NCBI GenBank assembly: GCA_907163375.1
Contig: CAJQUW010004457.1
Location: forward strand, 45,718 to 109,717
Source of the DNA: Prostheceraeus crozeri
Lineage: Eukaryota > Platyhelminthes > Polycladida > Euryleptidae
Direction of reading: 5' to 3'
DNA: 64,000 nucleotides
How positions within the stretch are numbered: the stretch's first letter is position 1; each line of letters starts with the position of its first letter. Below, in pieces: positions 34,030 to 46,258 of this stretch. The notes beneath the pieces are model-generated. The model saw only the letters and a program-made list of their open reading frames with translations, had not been told where the DNA came from and made no database searches. A program made the position numbers and the translations under genes.

Positions 34030-36251
34030 CTGGGTTGGTTAAGGACACACACAAAAGTCACGTGCTTCAACCACGCAGAGCTGATCTTCACAGTGAGATG
34101 AAACGCAACAAATCCATCATGAGCAAAAAATGTTACTAAAATAGCAAACAAGGATTCTTTTCTTCTCATTCCAGGAAATATTTGTAGTGGATGCACCTTC
34201 AATATATAGATAATTAATATCTAAGCAGGAAATGCTGCAATTTCTCCACTGTTTCATTTATATAACCATACCATTCAAAAATGACACGTTTATCAGCAAA
34301 ATTGTCATGAAATATGAAAAGTGTGATAAATTTCATGTATGAATCAATAAGAAAATTGAGTTGTCACCAAAACGTTTAGCCACAGCAACTTTTTTAAATT
34401 GGTAAATCTGAATTTCTGAAAATCATCTTGGCGAAAAAAAGATGGCGGACATGTTGCCAAAAAATTACATTAAAGTAGTGAGTTGATTGTACACTTAACA
34501 TATTTAAGCACTTTGGGTGAAACTGGAAGAATGATTGACATCAGAATACGAGAATATTTAATTTCAAACAAAGCCCTGTCCATCAAAGATCATCCGATTA
34601 ACAATATCAACGATGAATGAGAGATTCTTCATCTGCCCCTTTTCTATAGAGAGAGGCGGAAATTCGATTCCCCAAATTCCCAAATAATTTCAAGCACCGA
34701 ACTCCCGGCAAGTTGCTTTATCATACTATGTGTATTTCAACTGAAGACCGGACTTCGAACTCGAATGTTCAGTAATCATGTCTTTTAGTTTAAGGGACTA
34801 CACAGAGAAATTAATCCTAAAATTCTTCCTTTGAAAATTCTTACTAGTTGCTTACTACTTATGTTTGTTTCATTCTTAAGACTTTTAACAACAGACTTCG
34901 GTAGCGATGACGTCAGCAAGGGAATAGGTGAAGTGCTTGCAATGTGGAGATGTTTTTTTCATGTTTTTGTCCTATGATGTTTTGAATTTATCATTACTAT
35001 AGATTCCGCTTATTATAATCCCGACTTATAAAATCAACTTTGTATTGGAATCAATCGGAAAGGGACGGATTTATCTTTATCCACATAGTAAATTCATTTA
35101 AAAATCATTTCACTTTGGTGAGAGATGGTTTTAATGAGCGGAACATACTATATGATCATGCCGTCAAAATAAAATGTACCAAGTTGAACAAATGATATGA
35201 TAACTTGCGCCTGAGTAGGTGAAAGTTAAAATAAGTAAAAGTATACCAATATTCTATATGCTGATTGTCGCACAATATGTTTGTGGGTTTCAACATTCAA
35301 TAAGCAAGCATAGTGCCACAAGATTTTGTCAATTATTTCGAATATTTTGTAAAAAGCGCCCGCCGCTGATGCAAAGTTTTGAGATATGACAAAATCACCC
35401 CGCTTCGTTAAAAGCTCTGCAGACTGCACTGAAAGTGTGATGGACTTATCTGACTTCGATATCTATGCATCGTCCGGAGTCTAGACCGCGGAGTCATATG
35501 AAATTCAAATTTTCAAATCAGTCCCGAGTCACAAGTCATTCAATTTCTCAGTTCATTTCAACTTAAATGCAGTCATGAATTTTTTGGAATTGTCTTCGCT
35601 TGTTCATATGTGGCACATGAGATTTCGTGGACGTTAAGTCTGCTTGATAGGATACAATTAGGAGAACAATTAGGAATTGATAGGAGACATTGCTGAATTC
35701 TACCCTCCTGTATGAATTTCTAGATGTGGATTCTTATTGGAAAAGTGCTAATTTTTCATTTTTAGCAGTGGTGGGGATGTTTTCCTCATGCAAGGGAATT
35801 TTGAATACTTCTTGGGATCCTGGGAAATTCCGGGTACAGCGAACCAATATTTTCCGATTTCCGGGACCAACATTTCCGGAAATATGTTCAGGAAACTCGC
35901 GAAAATATTCTAAATAATGGAAAAGTTTTCAAATGCGTTGAATTTGACTTTGTATCACTTCCTAATTTGGATTTTTTTAACATCTTGTCGTTTGAATTAC
36001 AAGTACCATCGACCGGGCTATTTTAACGCTTTAGATAGGCTAAATTGCATGTTGAATTGTGCTCCATATAATGACACGGCAATGCTGTTTAAGTCCGCGT
36101 GAAGCGCGCACAGAGGTGCAAAGTACGCCACAAGGATATTTTCTCTATAAAATCGTGGAATTTAACTAATTCCGGATTTGTAGAGAATCTGACCCGATTG
36201 TCAATATTCAATAAAAATTTAACATTTCGTGAATAATGCAACCTGTTAAGT
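34030..36251. other. Spacer without recognisable gene
   Basis: AT-rich. Near 35765-35905 are GGGAAATTCCGGG and TTTCCGGAAAT words that look like hAT subterminal repeats, but no ends or duplication could be matched. Confidence 0.4.
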
Positions 36252-36655
36252 TTAAACCTATTAAGTAAAGTTAAGTGGTACCTGTGGGTTATCTCCCCCC
36301 CCACGTTGTCAAATTTGTCTAAAATCCGTAAAAATGAATCAACCGTCGAAAACTTCAGATGTACGTATTTTAGTATATTTTCTACCCACATACAATAAAT
36401 TATGCATGACTTTGTTGACCTAGTGCTATCTGCTCAGACGATGAGGTCAGGCGAAGTCAGATCAAGCAGCTACACTTCACGTCATCGTCTCTAATTCAAA
36501 AGGTACTTGTCCGATTTGCATAAGGTCTGCATGTGTGTAGAAGATATACTGAAATACGTGTCTCTGAAGTTTTGTGATTATTGATCCTTTTCTACGGATT
36601 GCAGACGAATTTGAAAACGTGGGGGAGATAACCCGTAAGTACCGGTAGGTTTATA
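36252..36655. mobile_element. MITE with GGGTTATCTCCCCC inverted ends
   Basis: Inverted ends of about 58 bases (36277-36336 and 36586-36643). The left arm contains GGGTTATCTCCCC, CACGTT and GTCAAATTTGTCT; the right arm is the diverged inverse. Weaker matching extends outwards to AAACCTA on both sides. The interior of about 250 bp is non-coding. The target duplication is not clear. Confidence 0.8.
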
Positions 36656-37646
36656 TATGTACAAAATTGTGCATCAAATATCTCAACATAAGAGTACAAC
36701 CAAAAAAATGTTGAAGCTTGATTTGAATATTTCCAAGTAACTTTAGCGAATTCAAAGGTACTTTAAGACACGTAGGTATACAGTTTGTAAATTTGGGTGC
36801 ATATCACAAATATTCATACTGACTGTGTCATCTAGATATCTTGGATGATTGTATAATTTATTGTGAATAAATCATCCATGAAATGCGATGATCGTCATAT
36901 CAGAGCCAATGTACACTTCGTAAATATTGCTACCTCATTTATTTAATTTAAATCAGACAACAACCTCTCTAACATGAAAATGCTGTTTTTCCGTTCATTA
37001 CAGACAGCAAATATCATACGCTTGATAGTATCCATTAATTAACGAGGAAAATCACAGCGGCATAGTCGCTGACATATCAAAGGCTTTTGAGCAAAGAGCT
37101 CACTCAACTGTCGGCAAGTTTAAACTATTTTATGTATTCATTGTGATTTTTTTGCCTTCGGGTGACACAGATGACATTAGATTAGAAAGAACTGCTACAA
37201 AACTTTACTGCTTTACTACTAATTTGACAAATCCTTGTCCTATAAGTGTTGTCATTTTCATCATGTATAGCCGTGTTTCATGACACCACTTTGATCAAAG
37301 AGGACCGTACAAATGTAATATCTCCACTATACACACATTCAGTAGATAACCGAGACCGATTGCGTTGGATTGCACAATACAGCACCAAATTTTCAAGGAG
37401 TGACATTGACCCGGCTTTGTGGGTCAGTGCTCAGTCACCACTTGATGAAAATAAAAACACAATGCCAGTTGATAGTTTGAACCAAAGTGTTTAAATACTT
37501 ACTTTGGTTTGAACGTTTTATTGGACATCATATATATGAAGGACATTTCAGTTCTTCATTTTATCAAAGTGGAAAGGAATGCTTTTTAGCTTGAATAAAC
37601 TTGCAGTACTAGGATAATTCTCACAAATGGTGAGTCATCGTGCCAG
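36656..37646. other. Spacer without recognisable gene
   Basis: AT-rich. A short imperfect hairpin built on TTTGAACCAAAGT lies at 37475-37515. An 82-codon plus-strand frame at 37246-37494 has no recognisable similarity. Confidence 0.4.
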
Positions 37647-38146
37647 GCACACGAAAAACGTTCACAAACTTCTCTGTAGAACTTGACATCGTCTGTGTCT
37701 CTTTGCTGTGTGATTCGGTTGATAACAGTCACAGAAACACGCACAATTTGGCGTGTTTAATGTTGAACTGGCTGCTCATTGCTCGATTGCTATGGTATTA
37801 TGTCAGTAGGTTGTGCCATTTCATTAACGTTACATGTTCTAACGCTTCCTTTTTACTCAAGCAGAAGAAGAGCCGACCGGTCTAATTCTGTGGCTCCAAT
37901 GCTTCCTTTCTAGTCAAACAGAAGAAGATACGAACTGTCTAATTCAGTGATTGGAATATTTAACGTTAATGAAATGGCACAACCTGCTGACATAATACCA
38001 TAGCAATCGAGCAATGAGCAGCCAGTTCAACATTAAACACGCCAAATTGTGCGTGTTTCTGTGACTGTTATCAACCGAATCACACAGCAAAGAGACACAG
38101 ACGATGTCAAGTTCTACAGAGAAGTTTGTGAACGTTTTTCGTGTGC
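37647..38146. repeat. Large palindrome with 186-bp arms
   Basis: Arms 37647-37832 and 37961-38146 are inverted copies that I read as identical except for a single base (T against C in GTCAGTAGG). They are separated by 128 bases. The outer ends read GCACACGAAAAACG and the inner ends share the palindrome TAACGTTA. Both arms translate to the same accidental frame. The loop holds two diverged ~55-bp direct repeats (GCTTCCTTT, then CAGAAGAAG, then GTCTAATTC). Confidence 0.92.
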
Positions 38147-39307
38147 TTCCTAACTTTTTTAAATAATGATGGGAAGGACCAACATTATCAAGGAGAAATT
38201 TTTTCGTAATTATCTGAATTCTTCGAATCTGAAGGAATCGTGGCGATCGGAGCATTTTGAAGGAATTCACGGCAATCCGCAAGCGGCGCGCCACTATTTT
38301 TCGAATCTCTGCAAGGTATTAAAAATTTCTTTTTGTCCACTTAGTAAGTTCCTGCATGTGCCATTGTTTTGAATCTGTTTGTACTTCCAGCTAAGTGATG
38401 CGGTTAAACGATCTAATTCTGTGTTACAACTTTTGCATGCTTAAGTAATTTCATTCTTGTTAAGATCTAGCAAAGCTGACCAGCTACTTTGGTGCCTATA
38501 TGATCAGCTGAAATGATCATCAGGAAATCGCTGTTGTTCATTCTAGTCTCACTAACTTAAAGCAGAAAGTCAGATTTCTGTGGTCGTATACTCACATTAG
38601 ATCACCTTTGACTTTAAACTATCAGGTTTAATTAATGTCAGTGATAGTAACTTGAATTATGGAAACCACTTACAAATGAATAGAAAAAATGGGTGTTGAA
38701 GGACTCTACGAAGCTTCACCGGCGATCATTCTACGAGTACTGTAAATCACCGCACTGCACAGGCGTGTGTATGTCGCAACACAAACGTTGAAATCATGCT
38801 CGAAAAGTTAGGAATATCTCTCTACTGAACGGAACCTAAAGTAGCGTTGAGACTATTTCATTAGCCTGAGCTCCCTCAGACTTATATATCTCTTGGGAGA
38901 AGCACGCCTCAACTACTCTCAGGACCTGCTCGGCTGGTCTCCAGAGACGACAAGGTGAAACTGACACGAGATGATACTAGACCGGCAGTGTTGCCGCAAG
39001 CAGCGGTCCTTGCCAAGTGGAGGAACTCAGCTGCAACAAACTCCATGACTGCAGCGGGTCAGATTGGTGCTCCGGCACCAATACGTTCACCTATGTACCA
39101 CCTTTTACCACAATCGTTACCTAAAAACAGGGAATCGCACACCTGAGCCCGTGAGGAACTGGTCTTGAACTTGTCAGATTAAACTTTACATTTGCCGTGT
39201 TCAGTCATTTTGATGTACTAACACACGACGGAAATCTCTGAATACAGCAAACTTGTGGCTTTCACGCTCCAAAATGGCCAATTGTAATTACTTATCAATA
39301 TTATACT
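38147..39307. other. Spacer without recognisable gene
   Basis: No supported gene. The 63-codon frame at 38955-39146 has no recognisable similarity. Confidence 0.4.
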
Positions 39308-39507
39308 TTAACCCTCTAACTACCATGGGGTCAATTTTTGACCCCACTAATGATCTTTTTCATAGCAAATTTCTCACAAGCTCTCCAACATGTAATGGTT
39401 CTGTGACTTTGTCTGCATGAATATTGCGCTTATATTTAAGTATTTGGATATGTAATAATGTTATTTATAAAGGCGCATCACTGGAAAATCAAAATTCCAT
39501 CACTAAT

Positions 39508-39538
39508 TACCATGGGGGTCATGTTTTGACCCCAAGTT
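39508..39538 (+). repeat. piggyBac subterminal repeat
   Basis: TACCATGGGGGTCATG followed by TTTTGACCCC, itself palindromic around GGTCA/TGACC. Equivalent motifs sit at both termini of the element. Likely transposase-recognition sites. Confidence 0.75.
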
Positions 39539-40005
39539 TCAATCCATCAGAAAAATGATGCGTTAACAAATTTATCTTGTTTACTGGTGCCAATTTTACA
39601 ATGCTGTCAGATTCCAACTTAATTGATTTATCTTTTTGTCTGAAATAATAGGTTGCTGTAGTAGATCGAATTACTCCATTATTCGATCCATCTTGTGTAG
39701 GCCTATATAGCCTTGATGATATCCATTCACAAACAGAATATGCCTTTGAATATCGCATGATCAATATCAAGTATATTGACGATGAGCTTTCGTCACACGT
39801 GTGTTCCTGGCAAGCAAGCGGTCTGAGCGACTTCTAACGCCATACATACAAAGCGGAGAGCGCACGGTTCATACCAAGATCTATCTGTTTTGATGAATTG
39901 CACGTGCACTGAGATCATCCGAACTTCGATCGATTGACTCACGACTAGGTAGTCGAAAGACGCGGTATCAGTGACATTTATTTATTCTGTGGCTGGCAGA
40001 CGCTT

Positions 40006-41220
40006 GTGAACAGTGACATTACATTTGAGGTGTTTATGGCCGAAGGCTTTTCGTCTCGAAGGAAACAGCGAGCTGCTGCTCTTCTGGCGACTAATACGTT
40101 GTTTGGAACTAATATAGAAGAAGAGTCCACTGATGATGATGTCTCAGAAGCAGAAAACTTCAGTGAATCAGCTAATCAATTATCTGAAGTGAGCGACGAT
40201 GATGACGTCTTGAAGGATGAAAGTTCGGAAAGTAGTGAAAACCAAGAAACTCAAACAACACCTGAGTCTTATCATGCACGAGATGGAAGTATCTGGATTC
40301 CTCATCCATCGTCACAGGGTCGTCGAAGGTAACATAACATTGTACGTGAGCAACCAGGTCCCACAAAATCAACCACAGAACGATCGGGTGACCCATTGGG
40401 AGCTTTTTATTGCTTCATAACACCAAGTATGATAAGAATGATAATTACACATACCAATGAAGGTCATCGAGTTCTTGGAGATAGATGGAAAAACGCTGAC
40501 GAAAAAGAGCTGCAAACTTATATTGGACTTCTTATACTGGCTGGTGTGTATCGTGCAAGATTGGAACCTATTGAACATCTGTGGAACCGAGATCATGGAC
40601 GCCCTGTTTTCGCTAAAGCAATGTCGAGGAATCGATTCAGTGAACTCACAAGATGTCTGAGATTCGATGATGAAAACACGAGAACTGACCGACGTTCTAG
40701 AGACAAGCTAGCTCCAATTAGATCATGATCTATTTGCTGCCAAGTGTCGATCAAATTTTAAACCGGGGACGAATGTTACAGTGGACGAGCAGCTGGTGTT
40801 ATTTCGGGGACGGTGTGGTTTCAAGATGTATATACCCAACAAACCGGGGAAATATGGAATCAAGCTTTGGCTCATGTGTGACGTGAGACAAGCTACTGCT
40901 CAAATTTAGAAGTGTACTGTGGAAAAACTGGGCACTCAGCTGAAATCGGCCAAGGAGCCAGAGTGGTCATGCAAATGACAGAACACTTGAAGAATTCCGG
41001 ACGCAATGTCACAGGAGATAACTTTCTCTCTAGCATTTTTCTCAGCAATGCTCTGTTATCAAATAACCTGACCTACGTTGATACAGTCCGACAAAATAAA
41101 CGGTTTTTACCTCCATTGATAACATCGAAGTGTGGTCGAGAAGAATTATCATCGAAATTTGCATTTCAATCGAATACAACTCTTGCTTCATACACTCCAA
41201 GAAAAAGGAAGACAAACTAG
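40006..41220 (+). pseudogene. piggyBac transposase
   Basis: The N-terminus (40006-40332) is the acidic, Ser/Glu-rich leader usual for the family. One in-frame TAA separates it from DPLGAFYCFITPSMIRMIIT and HTNEGHRVLGDRWKNADEKE (to 40728). A frameshift leads to TVDEQLVLFRGRCGFKMYIP and KPGKYGIKLWLMCD, where the D of VDEQL matches the first catalytic Asp. Another shift gives NVTGDNFLSS, with the second catalytic Asp. Coding similarity stops at 41220 after TLASYTPRKRK. The third catalytic Asp and the cysteine-rich C-terminus are absent, so it is truncated as well as broken. Confidence 0.9.
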
Positions 41221-41699
41221 CAATAACCACTCCTCTTTCTTGTGTAGGCCTACTTGTTCTGTCTGAAATTATACAATTTACTGTCATGTATAACTCGTAT
41301 TGGTTTTAATATTCACTTTTGTATTCCATACACAAATCGGTATACCAAAATTTACAAAAACGATGATTGTCTTATGAAAATAATATTGGGGTCAAAAAAT
41401 GACCCCATGGTAGTTAATGATGGTTTTATCCCTGGTAGTTAGAGGGTTAATAATAGACATCAATTAAGTTTTTCAATCCAGCACAAGTCCTCAAGCACTG
41501 TACTCTGGTCAATGATTCTACACAATCTATGAACTCTATTTTTACGCTTATAGACAGTGCATGGTATATCTAATTAAAAATCATATGTAAAAACCTGCAG
41601 TTCGGAAAATATTGTCAACAAAATTATGTATGCTTGCCGAAAAAGTACGAAGTCAAACATGTGTGTTCAATAATGAAATTTATAAATGCATCAACTTAC

Positions 41700-41931
41700 C
41701 ACGAAAGCGGACATAATTTTCATTTTGAATTTGCTGACTTTTCACTTCTGTTGTAAAATTGAGTGTACTATTGAATAAATTCCTGAGTTCTAATGGATCA
41801 ATGAACGACGAATATATTTCTGATAGGGCGACGATTGCCAATGAAGTAAGTAGCAAGACATTTCTGGAAAATACATGAGTAGCTTTAGGCATCCGTAAAA
41901 AAGGTATCGAGCGCATGTTCTTCAATGTCAT
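41700..41931 (-). CDS. First coding exon, type II membrane protein
   Basis: Minus-strand ATG at 41931 gives MTLKNMRSIPFLRMPKATHV, then FSRNVLLLTSLAIVALSEIY, then SSFIDPLELRNLFNSTLNFT. A short basic cytosolic tail is followed by one hydrophobic segment (about residues 24-40) and an N-glycosylation-rich stem. That is the topology of type II membrane proteins such as glycosyltransferases, sulfotransferases or TNF-type ligands. The exon ends in a consensus donor (GTG then GTAAGT, 41694-41699), and a TATA box lies about 100 bases upstream. Downstream exons were not securely identified. The piggyBac at 39.3-41.4 kb would lie in its first intron. Confidence 0.55.
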
Positions 41932-42022
41932 GATCGCTCAGCACACGGTAGAAGATAACACAATCAGTTCACTGCAATCATCAAGTAATCGCGTTCTGCT
42001 CTTACGCGAGACATCACATGAG

Positions 42023-42030
42023 TATATATA
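42023..42030 (-). promoter_or_regulatory. TATA box of the minus-strand gene
   Basis: TATATATA (self-complementary) 92-99 bases upstream of the ATG at 41931, next to a CpG-containing GCGCACGCG. It is well placed to start transcription near 42000 on the minus strand. Confidence 0.4.
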
Positions 42031-42035
42031 CGCGT

Positions 42036-43740
42036 GCGCAACGTAATAAAACTCGATCATATCAATGGATAGCACTATGTTATGTAATAAAATGCTCTCT
42101 TTCACAGTTCATCTCATCTCACATGTAACGAGAATGTAGTTGTTACCGAGTTGGGAGGATATTAAGGGAAATCTCAATCCAACTCCAATCATAGTCTTCA
42201 TAGCACGTTCGTTCAATTATTGTCATATTATACGCTCTTTCAATTGTCTGGTTGAGGTTGAACCGCTCTCGTGGATTGGCTTGATCAGGTTTTTGATAGA
42301 GATTAGTTTCAAGGCTTTACGTTCGTTAGGATGTTGTGCTATAACCTATTCATTCAATTCATACATGCATCCAGCATGCAATTTCTAACGATATATGTGA
42401 AAATAACATCAAAAGACATGATATGACAATTCTTTAATTAAATAAATATCTATGCATATTCTGAATTAATTAGGTTATTAAGGTATTTACAAATCCATTC
42501 GGCCTAATCTTTATACGTGAAACCTCTTTTGAAAACATTTGTCGATAAAAGCAAAAAATTGAATCACTTATCAGTGCTGGGCACTCAACTATAAAACATT
42601 TCGCCGCAATTGCAATGACCACCACAACGCTTTTTATAAACTTCAGTGTGCGTTGTTCAGTTCAGCAACCACATCCCTATTATAAAGCGGAGATGCGCGA
42701 CACATGCCCATTGCCCATGTAATATAGCCACACCATCCGTACGGTACATCTTCGTGTGTGAGCCGTACTTGCAATCCGAATACTACATACTATCGCAGCT
42801 AATGTGAAGAGTTGTTCTATCACGGGCCTAACAACAGTGGCAATATACGATGAACAGTTGCTACAAAGCTAACCACCGGCCTATCGAAATTAGGATGTGA
42901 AACTATAAGATGAAATAGAAAACGTGTTCTTAAAATGGCCTGGATTATGTCTTAAATTGGTATTTATTGCTGTCTGACATGTTCTTGGAGCATGAATTCT
43001 TTCAGCAACAATAAATCGTCCACAAAGCACGTCAATGAGCATTTGTAGGCCGTAGCAATAGTCAAAAACCCATGCTTTTTGTTGTAATATTTTAAAACAA
43101 TAACTTGTTATCATTTTTTATTGATCCCAGCATCTTGCATCTTTTGCAATTGAAAACATTAAATGAATTGGAAACAGAAATCAGCGGCATTCATCAGCTT
43201 TCTCGGATAGAGGCTATCGTTACTTTTGTAAGAAATGTTAACATTGAGAATTTTGGCACATTTCGTTGACTACTATCCTATTGCGTTGCTACTATCCTAT
43301 AGCCTACACCAATCCCTTCATTTCTATTGCATTTGCACGAATCCCGAGAGTCGACTAAGATTTCGTCTGACGGTCGGCATTCCGAGAAGTCTCACATCAT
43401 TTACACCACAGTGCATTTTTCATTTGTGTATTAACTGTGCATGAGTGGTGTTTCCAAAAGATCATTTTCATCCAAACAAAAATTATTGACGTTTTCAAAA
43501 GATTGCAACGTTACTTACGGTGGGGTCGCTGGCGACCCCGTAAACCATTTTGAATATTTCATGCTACATCAGAAACTCGATTTTTCATAAATAATGGCAG
43601 GCAGAACTACGGTGTATATCAGATCAACCAATATGCGAATGTTGGTGTTGTTGTGCTTTAATTGAATTTTTACAAAAATTTGTTTGTGCTCTACATATAC
43701 CCACAGTATTTACTGCATGATTGTATGACGGGAGTAGTAA
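42036..43740. other. Spacer without recognisable gene
   Basis: No supported gene. Contains a symmetric GGGGTCGCTGGCGACCCC palindrome near 43524-43541. Confidence 0.4.
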
Positions 43741-43897
43741 CAAAAGGTCCAGAATAAACACAGCGCGCCCCCCCTCCCCCCCCTCTGGAACGACAGAGTC
43801 TGTCGTGGTGTGCCGGCCAGGTTGGTTCACAACATGTTCGCTGACTCCCCCCCCCTCTGCAACGACAGAGTGTGAGACTCGAGTGAGTTGGTCCGAC

Positions 43898-43996
43898 CGC
43901 CTGGTGGACTTGGGCGACCGTCTAGGTTGACGTGGGCGACCGTCTAGGTTGACGTGGGCGACCGTCTAGGTTGACATGGGCGACCGCCTAGGTTGT
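43898..43996 (+). repeat. 22-bp tandem repeat
   Basis: About four and a half copies of a 22-bp unit, GACGTGGGCGACCGTCTAGG plus TT, at exact 22-bp spacing. It lies directly upstream of the 486-bp tandem repeat, and C-rich runs precede it at 43767-43860. Confidence 0.9.
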
Positions 43997-44009
43997 CTTG
44001 GATGGTGAA

Positions 44010-45700
44010 ACGGTGGCCAGATTCGGATTCAGCGTCAAATTCTGCATCTGTGATGTGATTTCCAGCTCAATCGGCGAGAAAAACTGTTTCTTCAAAATTT
44101 TGGCAGAGTTAAAATGTGGGACGTTTTGGTGTGTAGGGCCCAAACGAAGCCTCGGATGAGAAAACGGAGGCCAGATTCGGATTCAGCGTGAAATTCTGCA
44201 TCTGTATGGTGAATTTGAAAGCAATCGGAGAGAAAAAATTTTTCGCTGACGTCCCCCCCCCTCTGGACAGCTTGCTTCGATTTTGGCTTCCAGTGGACGA
44301 ATTTTGTCGTGCAATAGCTCGTTTGAAAGCTAAGAGTGAGACAAATTCAGTGAAAGAATCGGCTTGTTCCTATCTGTCTTCGTTTAGATGTGAGACGCCA
44401 TTTAAGATTTTGGGACATTGGTGAAAAACGACAGAGTTAGAATTTGGGACGTTTTGGGCTGTAGCTTCAAAACGAAGCATCGGATTGGAAAACGGATTTC
44501 AGATTTGGAATCAGCGTGAAATTCTTTATCTGTATGGTGAGTTTCAAGTCAATCGGAGAGAAAAAATTTTCAACATTTTTCGAAAAACGACAGAGTTAGA
44601 ATTTGGGACGTTTTGGTGTGTAGCGCCCAAACGAAGCATCGGATGAGAAAACGGAGGCCAGATTCGGAATCTACGTGAAATTTTGGGTTAGGAAGGATGT
44701 TTCCAGCGAAATCGGAGAGAAAAAATTTTCACTGACCTCCCCCCCCCTCTGGACAGCTTGCTTCGATTTTGGCTTCCAGTGGACGAATTTTGTCGTGCAA
44801 TAGCTCGTTTGAAAGCTAAGAGTGAGACAAATTCAGTGAAAGAATCGTCTTGTTCCTATCTGTCTTCGTTTAGATGTGAGACGCCATTTAAGATTTTGGG
44901 ACATTGGTGAAAAACGACAGAGTTAGAATTTGGGACGTTTTGGGCTGTAGCTTCAAAACGAAGCATCGGATTGGAAAACGGATTTCAGATTTGGAATCAG
45001 CGTGAAATTCTTTATCTGTATGGTGAGTTTCAAGTCAATCGGAGAGAAAAAATTTTCAACATTTTTCGAAAAAACGACAGAGTTAGAATTTGGGACGTTT
45101 TGGTGTGTAGCGCCCAAACGAAGCATCGGATGAGAAAACGGAGGCCAGATTCGGAATCTACGTGAAATTTTGGGTTAGGAAGGATGTTTCCAGCGAAATC
45201 GGAGAGAAAAAATTTTCACTGACCTCCCCCCCCTCTGGACAGCTTGCTTCGATTTTGGCTTCCAGTGGACGAATTTTGTCGTGCAATAGCTCGTTTGAAA
45301 GCTAAGAGTGAGACAAATTCAGTGAAAGAATCGTCTTGTTCCTATCTGTCTTCGTTTAGATGTGAGACGCCATTTAAGATTTTGGGACATTGGTGAAAAA
45401 CGACAGAGTTAGAATTTGGGACGTTTTGGGCTGTAGCTTCAAAACGAAGCATCGGATTGGAAAACGGATTTCAGATTTGGAATCAGCGTGAAATTCTTTA
45501 TCTGTATGGTGAGTTTCAAGTCAATCGGAGAGAAAAAATTTTCAACATTTTTCGAAAAAACGAGTTAGAATTTTTGCGATGGCTGCCTACTGTAGAGCCA
45601 AAACGAAGCATCGGATGGGAAAACGGAGGCCAGATTCGGATTCAGCGTCAAATTCTACATGGAAATGGTGTATTTCCAGCTCAATCGGAGCACTAGAACC
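44010..45700 (+). repeat. 486-bp tandem repeat with ~150-bp subunits
   Basis: The marker CTCTGGACAGCTTGC recurs at 44261, 44747 and 45233, so the period is exactly 486 bp, with nearly identical copies. Each unit contains related subunits of about 150 bp sharing GGGACGTTTTGG, AAACGAAGC, GAAAACGGA and AATCGGAGAG. Diverged single subunits flank the array at both ends. Each unit starts with a C run of variable length. It is non-coding, and the open frames in it are repeated shadows. Confidence 0.93.
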
Positions 45701-45738
45701 GGAGAAAGACGGGATTTTTAGTGTTTGGATGATGGGTA

Positions 45739-45773
45739 TTACGTCATCAGCTGATCGCCACACACTATATAAG
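45739..45773 (+). promoter_or_regulatory. Promoter-like block: CRE, E-box, TATA
   Basis: TTACGTCA (45739-45746, a CRE-type bZIP site), CAGCTG (45748-45753) and TATATAAG (45766-45773) lie within 35 bases at the downstream edge of the tandem repeat. Initiation would be expected near 45795-45805 on the plus strand, so a transcript would run into the ribozyme region. A donor-like GAG-GTAGGT follows at about 45820. Confidence 0.5.
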
Positions 45774-46258
45774 CTGGGAACCGACGGAGACTTTTCATTT
45801 AGAGGAGAACGATTGTCAGAGGTAGGTCGTCTCTCTGAGCTCCGATGATAGCTTCGGACATTCCAAATTCCAAGTTTCTGTAAGAAACCGACTTAGAAAA
45901 TTTCATTGCTGATATCAGCTAAGCCGTCAGACTTAGAGGTTCGCCAGGAGATGGCCTTCGTCTCCAGGCCATAAAAGACTCCAAAACTTTAAAGGCTCGT
46001 AACTTTGCTTCTACAAGTCCGTTTGACTTGATTCAAAAAAGGTTCGGTCGCTATTGACCTGTCCTAAGTGATGGACTACTTATAAAATTTCATAAGTAGT
46101 GCTAAAAAGTTGAAAATTTTAAATTCACTAGTTTTGGAGGTTTTCTGGGGTTTTCGACCCTGCTGAAGTCAATGAAAGCATTTTTAATGATGTCTGAGCC
46201 AGTCTTCTCATGGTATAAGCGGCTTTTCACTGAAAGCGAGCAAGACACGGAGAGTTTT
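45774..46258 (+). other. Hairpin-rich non-coding segment
   Basis: Short perfect hairpins include GCTGATATCAGC (about 45919), GGAGA/TCTCC around GGCCTTCG (about 45947-45965) and CTACTTAT/ATAAGTAG (about 46074-46098). It has no open frame with recognisable content and looks like the 5' part of a structured RNA. Confidence 0.45.

Larger units (their letters stand above)
39312..41446 (+). mobile_element. piggyBac transposon, degenerate
   Basis: 2135 bp flanked by TTAA on both sides (39308-39311 and 41447-41450). The ends are inverted CCCTCTAACTACCA repeats. Subterminal copies of CCATGGGGTCA and TGACCCC lie at the left end, at 39508-39538 and at 41390-41412. The transposase is internal and plus-strand. 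Intact ends could still be cut by a transposase acting in trans. Confidence 0.95.

Noticed and set aside
35765-35905. hAT-type MITE suggested by GGGAAATTCCGGG words
   Set aside because: No paired inverted ends or 8-bp duplication could be located.
36089-36391. 100-codon minus-strand frame as a host exon
   Set aside because: Much of it is the inverted end and flank of the MITE at 36252-36655.
44971-45848. Repeated frames beginning MENGFQIWNQREILYLYGEF
   Set aside because: They are the same frame in copies of the 486-bp tandem repeat, not independent genes.
45930-46010. Minus-strand TGGCGAACC after a hairpin, tested as an HDV-like ribozyme
   Set aside because: No matching P1 or P2 partner strands exist upstream on that strand.
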